64,000 nt of DNA, from NCBI GenBank assembly GCA_903928965.1, contig CAIYSZ010000017.1:1-64000 (forward strand). The letters run 5' to 3'. A program made the translations under genes and the position numbers. Within the stretch, counting starts at the first letter, position 1, and each line of letters opens with the position of its first letter. Below are positions 36,240-46,103 of the stretch, one piece after another. The DNA comes from an uncultured Pseudomonadota bacterium (lineage in GTDB: Bacteria; Pseudomonadota; Gammaproteobacteria; Methylococcales; Methylomonadaceae). Below the pieces are notes generated by a model, which had not been told where the DNA came from, made no database searches, and saw only the letters and a program-made list of their open reading frames with translations.

Positions 36240-36273
36240 AAGCCGGCGGCGGAAAGCGCTCCGCCGCCGGCTT
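36240..36273 (-). terminator. Terminator of the kdp operon
   Basis: A perfect 14-bp stem, AAGCCGGCGGCGGA/TCCGCCGCCGGCTT, with a 6-base loop, 38 bases after the kdpC stop. On the minus strand it is followed by TGTTTTGTTT. Confidence 0.8.
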
Positions 36274-36310
36274 CAGGTTCCGCGCGGCCGGGCCAAGCCC
36301 GACCGGCGCG

Positions 36311-36886
36311 CTATTTCAACACATCCAAGGCCAAATTCAATTTCAACACATTGACCCTAGGCTCGCCGAAAATTTGCCATTGCCGCTGCTCGGTAAAAGC
36401 CGCCACCAGATCGCGCACTTGTTCCACGCTGAGCCCGCGCTCGCGCGCCACCCTGGGGGCCTGATACTCCGCGGCCGCCGGACTGATATGCGGGTCCAAG
36501 CCGCTGGCGGAGGCGGTAACTAAATCCACCGGCACAGGCTGAGTATTGCCCGGATCAGCCGCGCGCAACGCGGCCACCCTGGCGCTCACCGCGTCAGCCA
36601 ATGCCGGATTTGTCGGCCCCAAGTTAGAGCCGCTGGACGCCCCCGCGTTATAGGCATAAGGCGAAGTCGCGGAAGGCCGGCTCCAAAAATATTTGGGTTC
36701 GCTAAAGGCTTGCCCAATCAACTCCGAGCCCGCCGCCGTCCCGTCCGGGTTTTTGAGCAAACTGCCGTTGGCTTGCTCAGGGAACAATACTTGCGCCAGA
36801 CCGGTCACCAGCAAGGGATAAACCACCCCCGTCAGAACGGTAAGCAACAACAACATCAAAGCCGCCGGTTTTAAAGTATTCAGCAT
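36311..36886 (-). CDS. kdpC: Potassium-transporting ATPase subunit C
   Basis: A 191-residue protein with one N-terminal membrane helix ([29 protein letters not shown]) and conserved KdpC segments [51 protein letters not shown] and [10 protein letters not shown]. KdpC stabilises the complex and assists ATP binding by KdpB. It lies 13 bases downstream of kdpB and is the last gene of the operon. No kdpDE sensor pair is present in the window. Confidence 0.96.
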   Translation of the reverse strand: MLNTLKPAALMLLLLTVLTGVVYPLLVTGLAQVLFPEQANGSLLKNPDGTAAGSELIGQAFSEPKYFWSRPSATSPYAYNAGASSGSNLGPTNPALADAVSARVAALRAADPGNTQPVPVDLVTASASGLDPHISPAAAEYQAPRVARERGLSVEQVRDLVAAFTEQRQWQIFGEPRVNVLKLNLALDVLK

Positions 36887-36899
36887 GCTAATCTCCGCT

Positions 36900-38969
36900 T
36901 TAAATTAAGTTAAAGGCAACCAACATATAATCTATCAGCTTAATACCGGCGAACGGCGCTAAAACCCCGCCGACACCATAAACCAATAAATTGTTCTGCA
37001 GCAATTTTTCCGCGCCCACCGGCCGGTAGCGAATACCGGTCAACGCCAGCGGAATCAAGGCAATAATCACCAAGGCGTTAAAAATCACCGCCGACAATAT
37101 CGCGCTGGCCGGGGTGGCCAAATGCATCACGTTCAACACATTCAAAGCCGGATAAGTAGTGGCGAACGCCGCCGGAATAATGGCGAAATACTTGGCCACG
37201 TCATTGGCGATACTAAAAGTAGTCAACGCGCCGCGCGTCATCAACATTTGCTTGCCGGTCTCCACAATTTCGATCAACTTGGTCGGATTTGAATCCAAGT
37301 CCACCATATTGCCGGCTTCCTTCGCCGCCTGGGTGCCGGAATTCATCGCCACCGCCACGTCCGCCTGCGCCAGCGCCGGCGCGTCGTTAGTGCCGTCGCC
37401 GGTCATCGCCACCAGCCTGCCGTCGGCTTGATGATGGCGAATCAGCGTCAGCTTGGCTTCCGGCGTGGCTTCGGCCAAAAAGTCGTCCACCCCGGCCTCG
37501 GCCGCAATGGCCGCCGCCGTCAACCGGTTGTCGCCGGTAATCATGATGGTCTTAATCCCCATTTTACGCAGTTCCGCGAAGCGCTCCTTGATACCGCCCT
37601 TGACGATATCCTTCAACTCGATCACGCCCAAGGCGCGCGCGCCGTCGGCCACCACCAGCGGCGTGCTGCCGCGCCGCGCCACGTCGGAAACCGCTTTTTG
37701 CAAATCCTCCGGAAACGCGCCGCCTTGCTCCAAAACAAATTTACGCATGGCATCTTCCGCGCCCTTGCGAATCAGCCGGCCGGACAAATTGACCCCGCTC
37801 ATCCGGGTCTGCGCGCTGAACGGCACAAAGGTCGCGCCCAAGGAATGAATATTCCGGTCGCGGATGCCGAATTTTTGCTTGGCCAACACCACGATGCTCC
37901 GCCCTTCCGGCGTTTCGTCGGCCAACGACGCCAACTGGGCGGCGTCGGCCAAATCTTGCGCCGACACCCCATAGGCCGGGATAAACGCAGACGCTTGGCG
38001 ATTGCCCAAGGTGATGGTGCCGGTTTTATCCAGCAACAAGACGTCCACGTCGCCGGCCGCCTCCACCGCGCGGCCGGAGGTGGCAATCACGTTCTTCTGC
38101 ATCATGCGGCCGATACCGGCCACCCCAATGGCGGACAACAAACCGCCGATGGTGGTCGGAATCAAACACACCAGCAAGGCCACCAACACGGTAATGCTAA
38201 TCGGCTGCCCCGCGCCGCTGGTTTGCACGCTATACAAGGAATACGGCAACAACGTGACAGTGGCCAGCAAAAACACCAAGGTCAAGGCCACCAGCAGAAT
38301 CGTCAAGGCGATTTCATTCGGCGTTTTTTGCCGCTTGGCGCTTTCCACCATTGAAATCATCCGATCCAAAAACGCCTCGCCCGGATTCACCGAAATCCGC
38401 ACCACCAGCCAGTCCGACAATACCCGCGTGCCGCCGGTCACCGAGCTGAAATCTCCGCCGGACTCACGGATTACCGGCGCGCTCTCGCCGGTAATGGCGC
38501 TTTCGTCCACCGACGCCACCCCGATAATTACCTCGCCGTCGCCGGGAATAAAATCGCCGGCCTCGATCAATACCACGTCGCCCTTGCGCAACGACGAGCC
38601 GGGTACACTAGACCATTTAGCGTCCTGCCGCGGCTCATCCAACTTCTTGGCCGCGATGTCGCGCTTGGCGCCGCGCAAAAACGCCGCTTGCGCCTTGCTG
38701 CGGCCCTCGGCCACCGCCTCGGCGAAATTGGCGAACAGCACCGTAAACCACAACCACACAGTCACTTGCAATATAAATCCGGCCGGGGCTTCCCCCTTGC
38801 CGCCCAAGGCTTGCACCCATAACACGGTGGTCAGAATGCTGCCCAGATACACCACGAACATCACCGGGTTTTTAATTTGCTGCGCCGGCGTCAGCTTTAA
38901 AAAAGAGTCCCACACCGCGCGCTGTATTATCGCCCGGTCGAACAAGGAAGAAGAAGGTTTAGTCGTCAT
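36900..38969 (-). CDS. kdpB: Potassium-transporting ATPase ATP-binding subunit
   Basis: A 689-residue P-type ATPase. It has the actuator TGES motif ([10 protein letters not shown]), the phosphorylation site [12 protein letters not shown] near residue 313, KGAEDAM in the nucleotide domain, and the hinge motif [41 protein letters not shown] typical of KdpB. Normal length (about 682). It powers high-affinity K+ uptake through KdpA. It is 17 bases downstream of kdpA. Confidence 0.98.
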   Translation of the reverse strand: MTTKPSSSLFDRAIIQRAVWDSFLKLTPAQQIKNPVMFVVYLGSILTTVLWVQALGGKGEAPAGFILQVTVWLWFTVLFANFAEAVAEGRSKAQAAFLRGAKRDIAAKKLDEPRQDAKWSSVPGSSLRKGDVVLIEAGDFIPGDGEVIIGVASVDESAITGESAPVIRESGGDFSSVTGGTRVLSDWLVVRISVNPGEAFLDRMISMVESAKRQKTPNEIALTILLVALTLVFLLATVTLLPYSLYSVQTSGAGQPISITVLVALLVCLIPTTIGGLLSAIGVAGIGRMMQKNVIATSGRAVEAAGDVDVLLLDKTGTITLGNRQASAFIPAYGVSAQDLADAAQLASLADETPEGRSIVVLAKQKFGIRDRNIHSLGATFVPFSAQTRMSGVNLSGRLIRKGAEDAMRKFVLEQGGAFPEDLQKAVSDVARRGSTPLVVADGARALGVIELKDIVKGGIKERFAELRKMGIKTIMITGDNRLTAAAIAAEAGVDDFLAEATPEAKLTLIRHHQADGRLVAMTGDGTNDAPALAQADVAVAMNSGTQAAKEAGNMVDLDSNPTKLIEIVETGKQMLMTRGALTTFSIANDVAKYFAIIPAAFATTYPALNVLNVMHLATPASAILSAVIFNALVIIALIPLALTGIRYRPVGAEKLLQNNLLVYGVGGVLAPFAGIKLIDYMLVAFNLI

Positions 38970-38986
38970 GTGCTTACCTCAAAAAA

Positions 38987-40795
38987 TTAACGCGGGGCGA
39001 TCATTTGCAAATGCTCCGCCACCGGCCCCAAAGCCAAGGCCGGCACAAAGGTCAACGCCCCGACCAACAGCACCGTACCCACCAGCAAAGCCACGAACAA
39101 CGGCGTATGCGTGGCCAGGGTGCCGGGTCCGAACGGGGTGGTTTTCTTCGCCGCGAACGAGCCGGCGATGGCTAATACCGGAATCATCAACCAGAATCGC
39201 GAAAACCACATCGCCAAGCCCAAGGCTATATTGTAGAAAGGCGTATTCGCCGACAAACCGCCGAACGCGCTGCCGTTATTGTTACCGGCCGAGGAAAACG
39301 CGTATAACACCTCGCTAAAGCCGTGCGCGCCGGGATTGAAAATCGACGCCTTGCCAACGTCCACCATCAAGGCCGCGGCAGTACCCGCCAACACCATCAT
39401 CGGCGGCACCAAAATGACGATGGCCGACATTTTCACCTCGAATGACTCCACCTTCTTACCCAAATATTCCGGCGTGCGGCCTATCATCAAACCGGCCAGG
39501 AACACCGCGATCAAGGCGTAAATAATCATGCCGTACAAGCCGGAACCGACCCCGCCGTAAATCACCTCGCCCAATTGCATCAACCACATCGGAATCATGC
39601 CGCCGATAGGGGTGAACGAATCATGCATGGCATTGACCGAACCATTGGAAGCCGCCGTGGTCGCCACCGACCACAATACCGAACTAATCACCCCGAAACG
39701 CACTTCCTTGCCTTCCATATTGCCGCCGGCCTGCGCCGCCGACGCGGCTTGATCCACGCCCAACGGCGTCAGCAACGGATTACCCGCTTGCTCGGCCGGG
39801 GCCGCGCAAAACACCAGCGCCACAAACACCAGGGTCATCGCGGCCAGCATGACCCAACCCTGCCGCACGTCCCCTATCATGACGCCGAAGGTATAACACA
39901 ACGCCGCCGGAATCAGCAAAATCGCCAACATTTCCAAAAAATTGGCCAACGGGGTCGGATTTTCATACGGATGCGCCGAATTGGCGTTAAAAAAGCCGCC
40001 GCCATTGGTGCCGAGCTGCTTAATGGCGATTTGCGAAGCCGCGGGGCCCAGGGCCAGGGTTTGCTGTTGCAACGGCGTCGCCTCGGTTACGGGCTTGCCG
40101 TCGGCCGCCAATACCGGCTTGCCGTCGGCATCCAACTTGGGCGCATCATAACTTGCCGCTTGCAGCAGATTGACGGTTTGATAGGGTTTGAAATTCTGCA
40201 CTACCCCCTGCCCGACCAAGACCAGAGCCAACAGCAAGGACAAAGGCAACAATATATACAAAGCGCTGCGTAGCGTATCCACCCAAAAATTGCCGATAGT
40301 AGCGGTATTGCGTCTATTGAAACCGCGAATCAAGGCTACCAAAACCGCCATGCCGCTGGCTGCCGACAAAAAGTTCTGCACCGACAGACCCAGCATCTGC
40401 GTCAAATAACTCATGGTCGATTCGCCGCCGTAGCCCTGCCAGTTGGTATTGGTGACAAAACTCACCGCGGTGTTGAACGAAGAGTCCGCGCTCACCGCCG
40501 CCAAACCTTGCGGATTCAGCGGCAATACGTCCTGCCAGCGCTGCAAGGCGTACACCGCCAGAAAACCGAGGAAATTTAACCACATCGCCGCCATGGCGTA
40601 TTCCGTCCAATGCATCTCGTGATCAGGCTTGACTCCGCACAGACGGTAACACCCGTGTTCTAGCGCCGCCCCCCAACGGTTGAGGACTACATCCTCGTTT
40701 TGATAAACCCGCGCCATATAAGCGCCCAGCGGCTTGACCAGCAACAGCAGCACCGATAAATATAAAATAATTTGCAAAAAACCTGGCATCGTCAT
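38987..40795 (-). CDS. kdpA: Potassium-transporting ATPase potassium-binding subunit
   Basis: A 602-residue integral membrane protein with the selectivity-filter-like segments of KdpA: FNTAVSFVTNTNWQGYGGESTMSYLTQM, LGTNGGGFFNANSAHPYENPTP, and FSSAGNNNGSAFGGL. It is a little longer than the E. coli protein (557) because of an insert around residues 215-245 (DAPKLDADGKPVLAADGKPV). It forms the K+ channel of the Kdp pump. Its ATG overlaps the kdpF stop (TGATG). Confidence 0.97.
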   Translation of the reverse strand: MTMPGFLQIILYLSVLLLLVKPLGAYMARVYQNEDVVLNRWGAALEHGCYRLCGVKPDHEMHWTEYAMAAMWLNFLGFLAVYALQRWQDVLPLNPQGLAAVSADSSFNTAVSFVTNTNWQGYGGESTMSYLTQMLGLSVQNFLSAASGMAVLVALIRGFNRRNTATIGNFWVDTLRSALYILLPLSLLLALVLVGQGVVQNFKPYQTVNLLQAASYDAPKLDADGKPVLAADGKPVTEATPLQQQTLALGPAASQIAIKQLGTNGGGFFNANSAHPYENPTPLANFLEMLAILLIPAALCYTFGVMIGDVRQGWVMLAAMTLVFVALVFCAAPAEQAGNPLLTPLGVDQAASAAQAGGNMEGKEVRFGVISSVLWSVATTAASNGSVNAMHDSFTPIGGMIPMWLMQLGEVIYGGVGSGLYGMIIYALIAVFLAGLMIGRTPEYLGKKVESFEVKMSAIVILVPPMMVLAGTAAALMVDVGKASIFNPGAHGFSEVLYAFSSAGNNNGSAFGGLSANTPFYNIALGLAMWFSRFWLMIPVLAIAGSFAAKKTTPFGPGTLATHTPLFVALLVGTVLLVGALTFVPALALGPVAEHLQMIAPR

Positions 40796-40884
40796 CAGAA
40801 CTTCTCCGGGTAGAACAAGGCGTACACCAAGTACACAAACAGCGCCGCCGCCAATAATCCGCTAAGCAAATACATACCGTCCAT
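40795..40884 (-). CDS. kdpF: KdpF small subunit
   Basis: A 29-residue hydrophobic peptide, MDGMYLLSGLLAAALFVYLV then YALFYPEKF, with one membrane helix and the conserved YALxxPEKF ending of KdpF. It stabilises the KdpABC complex in the membrane. The stop codon overlaps the kdpA start (TGATG), and its ATG overlaps the stop of the upstream micro-gene (TAATG). Confidence 0.92.
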   Translation of the reverse strand: MDGMYLLSGLLAAALFVYLVYALFYPEKF

Positions 40885-40973
40885 TATTTCCCCCTCAGCG
40901 ATTCGCAACCGCTAATCAACCACCAAGTGACGGCGAACAAGGCCGCCGCCAATAATAAATACACGAAGTCCAT
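40884..40973 (-). CDS. Second 29-aa single-helix protein at the head of the kdp operon
   Basis: MDFVYLLLAAALFAVTWWLI followed by SGCESLRGK: one membrane helix, then a short polar end. Similar micro-proteins (of the form MD..Yl.la..fFal.w.li..Ce.l) often stand directly before kdpF in other bacteria and are usually unannotated. The TAATG overlap with kdpF implies cotranslation, so it is likely another accessory peptide of the Kdp complex. Function untested as far as I know. Confidence 0.75.
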   Translation of the reverse strand: MDFVYLLLAAALFAVTWWLISGCESLRGK

Positions 40974-41292
40974 AGTTAATCCTCGCCAAAAAATATAACA
41001 GCCCGCAAACCCGCCGGCAAAAACCGGTCTATCTTTAAACATAGCTCTAATGTTTTAAAAAGCCCGGCCAACGGGGATTGCACATTAAAAACTTTACCGT
41101 AACCCGAATAAAAATAATGTAAAAACCCAGACGACAAGAGGCTGGGCCCATTACGGCCCAAGTGAACAGCTGAAAGCCCGCTTGCGTTGACGACCTGACC
41201 AAGCCATTGATTTAAAATACATGGATTACAAACAAACCGACTGCGTAGCATTTAACCGAAGGCCGCTAAACCCCGCCAGAGGCGGAAAAAAT

Positions 41293-41321
41293 TTGCACAA
41301 TCTTTATAACTTGACTATGCT
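41293..41321 (+). promoter_or_regulatory. Candidate promoter for the exported 176-aa protein
   Basis: TTGCAC, 17-base spacer, TATGCT, about 80 bases before the ATG. The remaining part of the 426-base divergent gap (40974-41399) must also carry the kdp promoter on the minus strand, which I could not place. Confidence 0.4.
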
Positions 41322-41399
41322 AGTGGCCCGGTTCCCCGCCTGAACCTCGACTAAAGGTTGGCATGATTCGATAATAACAACAATTTTAGGGAAAACGCC

Positions 41400-41930
41400 A
41401 TGAACATCACCGCCATTCTTAGCCTAACCGCGCTCATCGTTGCCGCCCCCGTAGCCGCCGCCGTCTACAAATTTGAACCCGGCGAGGAAGTGCTGACCAA
41501 CTGCCGCGAAATCTACACCCGCGGCGTCATCAAGGCGCAAGTCGACGACGGTTACACCGTGCACTTCCCCAAAAACAGCGGCCCGATCAACTGCCCGCCG
41601 TTCCGCTGGCACAAGGAATTCGTGCTGCCGTTCCGTTCCGTGCCGGAATACCGCCTGCAATTCTTCGGCGGCCTGAAACGCGACATAGTGTTCCGAGTCG
41701 GCGAATCCGTCACCCTCCGCTTCGACCCCGACAAACGCATCGTCAAACGCCAAACCCCCATCGCCATCCAAGCGCAAATCACCGACATCAGCGAAAACGG
41801 AGCCGTCGCGCTAAAACTGCTCAGCACCGAACCCGATGCCGCCGCCACCTTCTGGCAAATGGTTGGCGGAAACTACGTAGACCTCAGACACAAAGCCCTA
41901 GCCGAAGAAATCAAAACCCGCTCGCGCTAA
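41400..41930 (+). CDS. Exported hypothetical protein
   Basis: A 176-residue protein with a signal peptide (MNITAILSLTALIVAAPVAAA). The mature part is beta-rich and has two cysteines (LTNCREIY and INCPPFRW) that could form a disulphide. I do not recognise a family. A segment TLRFDPDKRIVKRQTPIAIQAQITDISENGAVALKLL suggests a PilZ-like or other small beta-barrel fold, but this is weak. It is monocistronic and diverges from the kdp operon. Confidence 0.7.
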   Translation: MNITAILSLTALIVAAPVAAAVYKFEPGEEVLTNCREIYTRGVIKAQVDDGYTVHFPKNSGPINCPPFRWHKEFVLPFRSVPEYRLQFFGGLKRDIVFRVGESVTLRFDPDKRIVKRQTPIAIQAQITDISENGAVALKLLSTEPDAAATFWQMVGGNYVDLRHKALAEEIKTRSR

Positions 41931-41995
41931 TGCAAGTAAAAAGGGGTAAGCCGGGCGCATCTCGCTAACCAAATCAAAACCGCCGGCTCCGGTCC

Positions 41996-42110
41996 GGCCT
42001 TGGCCAGCGGGAAAGCTTGCCGGGAGCCGCTGTAAATACATCCATGTACGCTTGGAGTCGGCATCCTAAGCCTCCTACACTCCCGTCAAGCTTTCCCGCT
42101 GGCCAAGGCC
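41996..42110. repeat. Long inverted repeat, dispersed palindromic repeat copy B
   Basis: Two 31-base arms (41996-42026 and 42080-42110) match with one mismatch; each contains CCTTGGCCAGCGGGAAAGCT or its complement. The inner part (GCCGCTGTAAATACATCCAT then GTACGCTTGGAGTCGG) resembles the core of the copy at 56075-56109. It would form a large cruciform or RNA hairpin. It fills the 338-base gap between the exported protein and the GH17 gene. Confidence 0.8.
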
Positions 42111-42268
42111 TAAGTATTGGCGAACCCCGGCCAAAATCTTGTATAATTCTATTCATTAAGCCCCGCAAGCCACTTAGTGGCAAAGCCGCTAGCGCCCAAT
42201 TATCCAGACGCGCCGCCGACTATCGTCACGGCAACCCACCGAACCAGACCTATAAAAACTCAAGCTCC

Positions 42269-43945
42269 ATGCCCGCGAAACGCCTGACCCTGCTCCTGAT
42301 TCTAACCCTGTGCGCCTTACTCTCCCTTGGCTACTGGCGGGGGCTGACCCAACCGGTCGACATCATCGACGCCCCCAGCGACCGCCTAAGCTGCGTCTCC
42401 TACGCACCATTCCACAAAGCCGGGCAAACCCCGCTGGACAAAAAGGTGCCGATCACCGCCGCGCAAATCGAGGCCGACATGACGGCCCTAGCCGACCGCT
42501 TCGACTGCGTGCGCACCTACACCGTCACCCAAGGCCTGCAAATCGTGCCCGAACTGGCCGAGAAATTGGGCATCAAAGTATTGCTAGGCATTTGGATCGG
42601 CCGTGAGTCCGCCGAAAACGAGCAAGAACTGGCCGCCGGCATCGAACTGGCGCAAAAACATCCGCAAGTGATCCGCGCGGTCATCGTCGGCAACGAAGTG
42701 CTGCTGCGGCAAGAGCAAACCCCGGCCGGCATGCGTAAATACCTGCAACGCGTCGCCGCCGCCTTGCCCGGCGTGGCCGTCACTTACGCCGACGTGTGGG
42801 AATTCTGGCTGCGTTACAAACAAGACTTGCTGCACATGGTCGCTTTTCCGACCGTGCACATCCTCCCGTATTGGGAAGACACGCCCATCGCGGTGTCCGA
42901 CGCGGTGCTCCACGTGCATGAAACCTACCGCCGCGTCAAAGAACAACTTGGCGGCAAGGACGTGCTGATCGGCGAAACCGGTTGGCCCAGCTACGGCCGC
43001 AGCCGGCTGGAAGCGGAACCCTCACTGGTCAATCAAGCCCGCTTCATCCGCGAATTCGCCGCCCGCGCCGCCTCGGACAACATCCCTTACAACGTCATAG
43101 AAGCCTTCGACCAACCCTGGAAGCGCAACTCCGAAGGCGCGGTGGGCGGCTATTGGGGATTGTACGACACCGACGGCAAGGTCAAATTTCCGTTCCACGG
43201 CCCGGTGGCGGAAGCCGGCGACTGGAGCCCCGGCGTGCTGGCCGCCGCCGCCGGCTTTAGCGCCTTGCTGGCATACGCGCAATGGCGGCGGCGTCTATGG
43301 TCGCTGGCCGTGTTGTGGCCGACGCTGGCGATAGGCGCGGCCGCCGGCGGCGCATGGCTGGCTTATTACCGCGATTTCCTGCTCACCAGCCGCACCTGGC
43401 TGGAATGGGCTTATTCCGGCCTGTTCGCCGCGCTGCTCCTCGCCGCCGTGATTGGCCTAGGCAAACAACTTGCCGCCTGGAGCGCGCATGGCGCGGAATT
43501 GCCGCAACTGCATTCCGGCGCGCGGCTGCTGGCCCTGTGGCGCGCCGACCGATCAATATGGCGGGACCCGGTGTGGCGCTTGAGCCTGCTGCGCTTCGTG
43601 TTTTTGTTCAGCGCGGCATTGGTCGGGCTCATCCTGGTATTCGACCTGCGCTCCCGCGCCTTTCCGGTGGCGCTGTTCGCGCCGCCGATCATAGGATTTA
43701 CATTACTGGCCTGGCTAGGCGGCAAGGCCGAAGCCGACCTGGAAGAAAAACTGCTGGCGGGCTGGGTGGCGCTGGCCGGGGTACTGACCGCCCTCAACGA
43801 ACACCTATTAATCAGCGAAAACCAAGCCTGGCGCTGGGCGGACGTACTGAATCCGCCGGCCTGCGCCTGGCTGGCGCTCAGCCTGCTGTTCGCGGCGGCG
43901 GTATTAGGCCCGGCCAGCCGCCCATTGCAATCGCGCCAAGGTTAA
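42269..43945 (+). CDS. Membrane-anchored GH17-family beta-1,3-glucanase/transglucosylase-like protein
   Basis: A 558-residue protein. After an N-terminal hydrophobic anchor (LTLLLILTLCALLSLGYW) comes a GH17 TIM barrel: LSCVSYAPFHKAG, VIVGNEVLLR (acid/base Glu) and VLIGETGWPSYGRS (nucleophile Glu), then NVIEAFDQPWKRNSEGAVGGYWGLYD. From about residue 325 the remainder is a block of predicted membrane helices. Bacterial membrane GH17 proteins take part in synthesis or remodelling of beta-glucans. The start at 42269 (MPAKRLTLLLI) is chosen because the upstream frame runs through the inverted repeat. A 42-base overlap with the converging gene follows. Confidence 0.85.
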   Translation: MPAKRLTLLLILTLCALLSLGYWRGLTQPVDIIDAPSDRLSCVSYAPFHKAGQTPLDKKVPITAAQIEADMTALADRFDCVRTYTVTQGLQIVPELAEKLGIKVLLGIWIGRESAENEQELAAGIELAQKHPQVIRAVIVGNEVLLRQEQTPAGMRKYLQRVAAALPGVAVTYADVWEFWLRYKQDLLHMVAFPTVHILPYWEDTPIAVSDAVLHVHETYRRVKEQLGGKDVLIGETGWPSYGRSRLEAEPSLVNQARFIREFAARAASDNIPYNVIEAFDQPWKRNSEGAVGGYWGLYDTDGKVKFPFHGPVAEAGDWSPGVLAAAAGFSALLAYAQWRRRLWSLAVLWPTLAIGAAAGGAWLAYYRDFLLTSRTWLEWAYSGLFAALLLAAVIGLGKQLAAWSAHGAELPQLHSGARLLALWRADRSIWRDPVWRLSLLRFVFLFSAALVGLILVFDLRSRAFPVALFAPPIIGFTLLAWLGGKAEADLEEKLLAGWVALAGVLTALNEHLLISENQAWRWADVLNPPACAWLALSLLFAAAVLGPASRPLQSRQG

Positions 43946-44281
43946 GGCCGCGAACAAAAAGCCTAAAGCAGGAAATTCCGTCGCCTGGTGCGAACCGCTG
44001 TCGTGCAACACCAGCGCCGCCACCCCGAACACCCCGGTCGCCGCCGCAAGAGTGACGGAACGCAACGCCAAGGCCAACAGCCCCGCGCCCAGAATCGCCA
44101 CGCCGATTAGATTGTTATAAAACACCTGCTCGAACAGCGAACGCGCATCGCAGGCGAGAGACCGCCCGCCGTCGTGGCAGAAAATAGACAACTCCCGCGA
44201 TTCAACCAACTGGTATTTAGCCCAAGCGGCAATACAAAAAGTGACGAGGAACAGCGACCAGGGAAGAAGTTTTGGATTCAT
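43904..44281 (-). CDS. Small multi-pass membrane protein, unknown
   Basis: A 125-residue protein with about four hydrophobic helices (LLPWSLFLVTFCIAAWAKY, LIGVAILGAGLLALAL, LAAATGVFGVAALVL, ALGFLFAALTLARL) and two cysteines in an exposed loop (FCHDGGRSLACDARS). The start at 44281 (MNPKLLPWS) is preferred to 44317. Its 3' end overlaps the converging GH17 gene by 42 bases. No family recognised. Confidence 0.65.
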   Translation of the reverse strand: MNPKLLPWSLFLVTFCIAAWAKYQLVESRELSIFCHDGGRSLACDARSLFEQVFYNNLIGVAILGAGLLALALRSVTLAAATGVFGVAALVLHDSGSHQATEFPALGFLFAALTLARLQWAAGRA

Positions 44282-44527
44282 GGGAACAGGCGCAAAGTTA
44301 ATTGTAAATTTTAACACCTACCCGCTAGCCCGGCTAGCCGCCATACGTCTCAAGCTATATATTTTACCCTGCTGTTATAATTGGCAATCAAGAATGTCTG
44401 CCCGCCAAAACCTCAAGTGATGGGTGGATTTAGGCTTGTCCCTATTAAATTTTACGTTTTCTTGATACTGACATGCGGAGCCCGAAAAGTCTATAATCCC
44501 CCCACCTTAGACGCAGGACCGCCCGGC

Positions 44528-46015
44528 ATGCCGCATATATTCATCTCACACACCACACTGGACGACGCTTTCGTGCGCGCACTGCAACAGCATCTAAACC
44601 AACGTCAAATCAACGCCTGGATAGACTCGCGCGAACTGCGCGGCGGCGATGCGCTAGAGCCCGAAATACTGCAAGCCATAGACCAAGCGGCGGCCTTGAT
44701 TGCCGTTGTCAGCGTAAACAGCCTGCAATCGGCATGGCTAGGCAAGGAAACCGAATACGCTATACAACAAGACAAAAAAGTCATCCCCCTACTCCTGGAC
44801 GGCTGCAAACTCGGCGTGCTGCGCTATCTATTCCCGCGGGAACCGGTCACCATTTCGGTCTCCAGCCAACCCGGCGGCCTCGACGAAACCCTGCCGCGCA
44901 TACTAAGCGCCCTGGGCCACGCCCTGCCCGCCGACCCCAAACCCGCTCCGCAACCTGAATTACCAGCGCTGGCCGAACTAACCCTGGAACTCAGCCCGCT
45001 TGGCCTGGAAACACTGGAAAACCACAAAATCCGCGCCCGCGCCAAGGCCAAGCTATACTACGACCCCGCCGATCCCCGCCAAGAGCGGGTCAACTGCCGT
45101 GAAAGCTGGCTCTTCACCGCCCCGCTCGGCCCCATCGAAACCGAGGCCCTGCGCTGGTATCTGGAAACCTACGCCGTCTGGCCCGGCGATGTTGACCGCC
45201 GGCGCGCCGACCGCATCGCCGCCGATTTAAAAACCTGGGGCGCGCAACTCTACGCCGCCGCCATGCCAGCCAATAAAATTGGCGACGCGCTATCCGCCTG
45301 GCGCATGGCCGGCGGCGCTGAACGCCGCTTTTCTGTCTATTTAGACCTCGGCGATTTAGCCCTACCAAGCCCGGAAGAAGCCCGCCAAGAGGCGCAAACC
45401 GCCGCCACCCAACTGCTAGGCCTGCCGTGGGAACTGCTGCACGACGGCCAACATTATCTGTTTCAAGGCGCAAGCCCGGTCCGCGTCCGCCGCCGCCTGC
45501 CCAACACCCATAACCTGCCCGCCCCGCCCAGCGCGCTGCCTATCCGCGTGCTGCTGGTCACCGCCCGCCCGGAAGACAAAACCTGCGCCTATATAGACCA
45601 CCGCGCCAGCGCCCTGCCCTTGCAACAAGCGCTAGCCGCCCTGGGCGAGCGCGCCGAACTGCATAGCCTGCAACCGCCTACCCTGCAAGCCCTGACCCAG
45701 GAACTGGCGCGCGCGGAAGCCGTTAAGCAACCTTATCACATAGTGCATTTTGACGGCCACGGCGTCTACAACCCCCATCTCGGCCTCGGCGGCTTATGCT
45801 TTGAACTGGAAGCGGACGCTGAACAACTGGGCAAACGCCGCCCGCGCACCGTATACAGCGATGAACTGGGCGAATTATTGCATCAACACCGCATCCCGCT
45901 GGTGTTTCTGGAAGCTTGCCAAACCGCGCAAGCCGACCAAGCCAACGAATCGCTAGCCGTGGGCCTGCTGCGGCAAGGCGTGGCCTTACGCCCGCAACCC
46001 GCTTTCGCTGCATAG
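44528..46015 (+). CDS. TIR-CHAT protein, 5' part of a gene broken by internal deletion
   Basis: A 495-residue frame. Residues 1-95 are a TIR domain (MPHIFISHTTLDDAFV, AWIDSRELRGGD, SAWLGKETEYA with the putative NADase Glu74). Residues about 370-480 are a CHAT caspase-like protease with catalytic His411 (HIVHFDGHGVY) and Cys464 (VFLEACQTAQ). The CHAT domain stops abruptly after ESLAVGLLRQGVA; the last nine residues are out-of-frame translation of the downstream part. The next gene continues the ancestral protein in another frame. Such TIR/CHAT/ATPase/TPR proteins are predicted immune receptors. Activity here is doubtful. Confidence 0.78.
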   Translation: MPHIFISHTTLDDAFVRALQQHLNQRQINAWIDSRELRGGDALEPEILQAIDQAAALIAVVSVNSLQSAWLGKETEYAIQQDKKVIPLLLDGCKLGVLRYLFPREPVTISVSSQPGGLDETLPRILSALGHALPADPKPAPQPELPALAELTLELSPLGLETLENHKIRARAKAKLYYDPADPRQERVNCRESWLFTAPLGPIETEALRWYLETYAVWPGDVDRRRADRIAADLKTWGAQLYAAAMPANKIGDALSAWRMAGGAERRFSVYLDLGDLALPSPEEARQEAQTAATQLLGLPWELLHDGQHYLFQGASPVRVRRRLPNTHNLPAPPSALPIRVLLVTARPEDKTCAYIDHRASALPLQQALAALGERAELHSLQPPTLQALTQELARAEAVKQPYHIVHFDGHGVYNPHLGLGGLCFELEADAEQLGKRRPRTVYSDELGELLHQHRIPLVFLEACQTAQADQANESLAVGLLRQGVALRPQPAFAA

Positions 46016-46103
46016 CCTCACGCCAAACGACGCGGTCAAACTGCTGGAGCGCAGCCTGGCGCAAACTGAATCCGCGCCAGCCCGCCAAGCGCAAAGACCG
46101 GCC

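Noticed and set aside
38002-39318. Long plus-strand reading frame of 438 codons
   Set aside because: It runs antisense through kdpB and into kdpA; both are unambiguous on the minus strand. The frame is open only because of GC-rich codon bias.
40976-41251. 91-codon minus-strand frame upstream of kdp
   Set aside because: No ribosome site; composition is not protein-like and it occupies the expected kdp promoter region.
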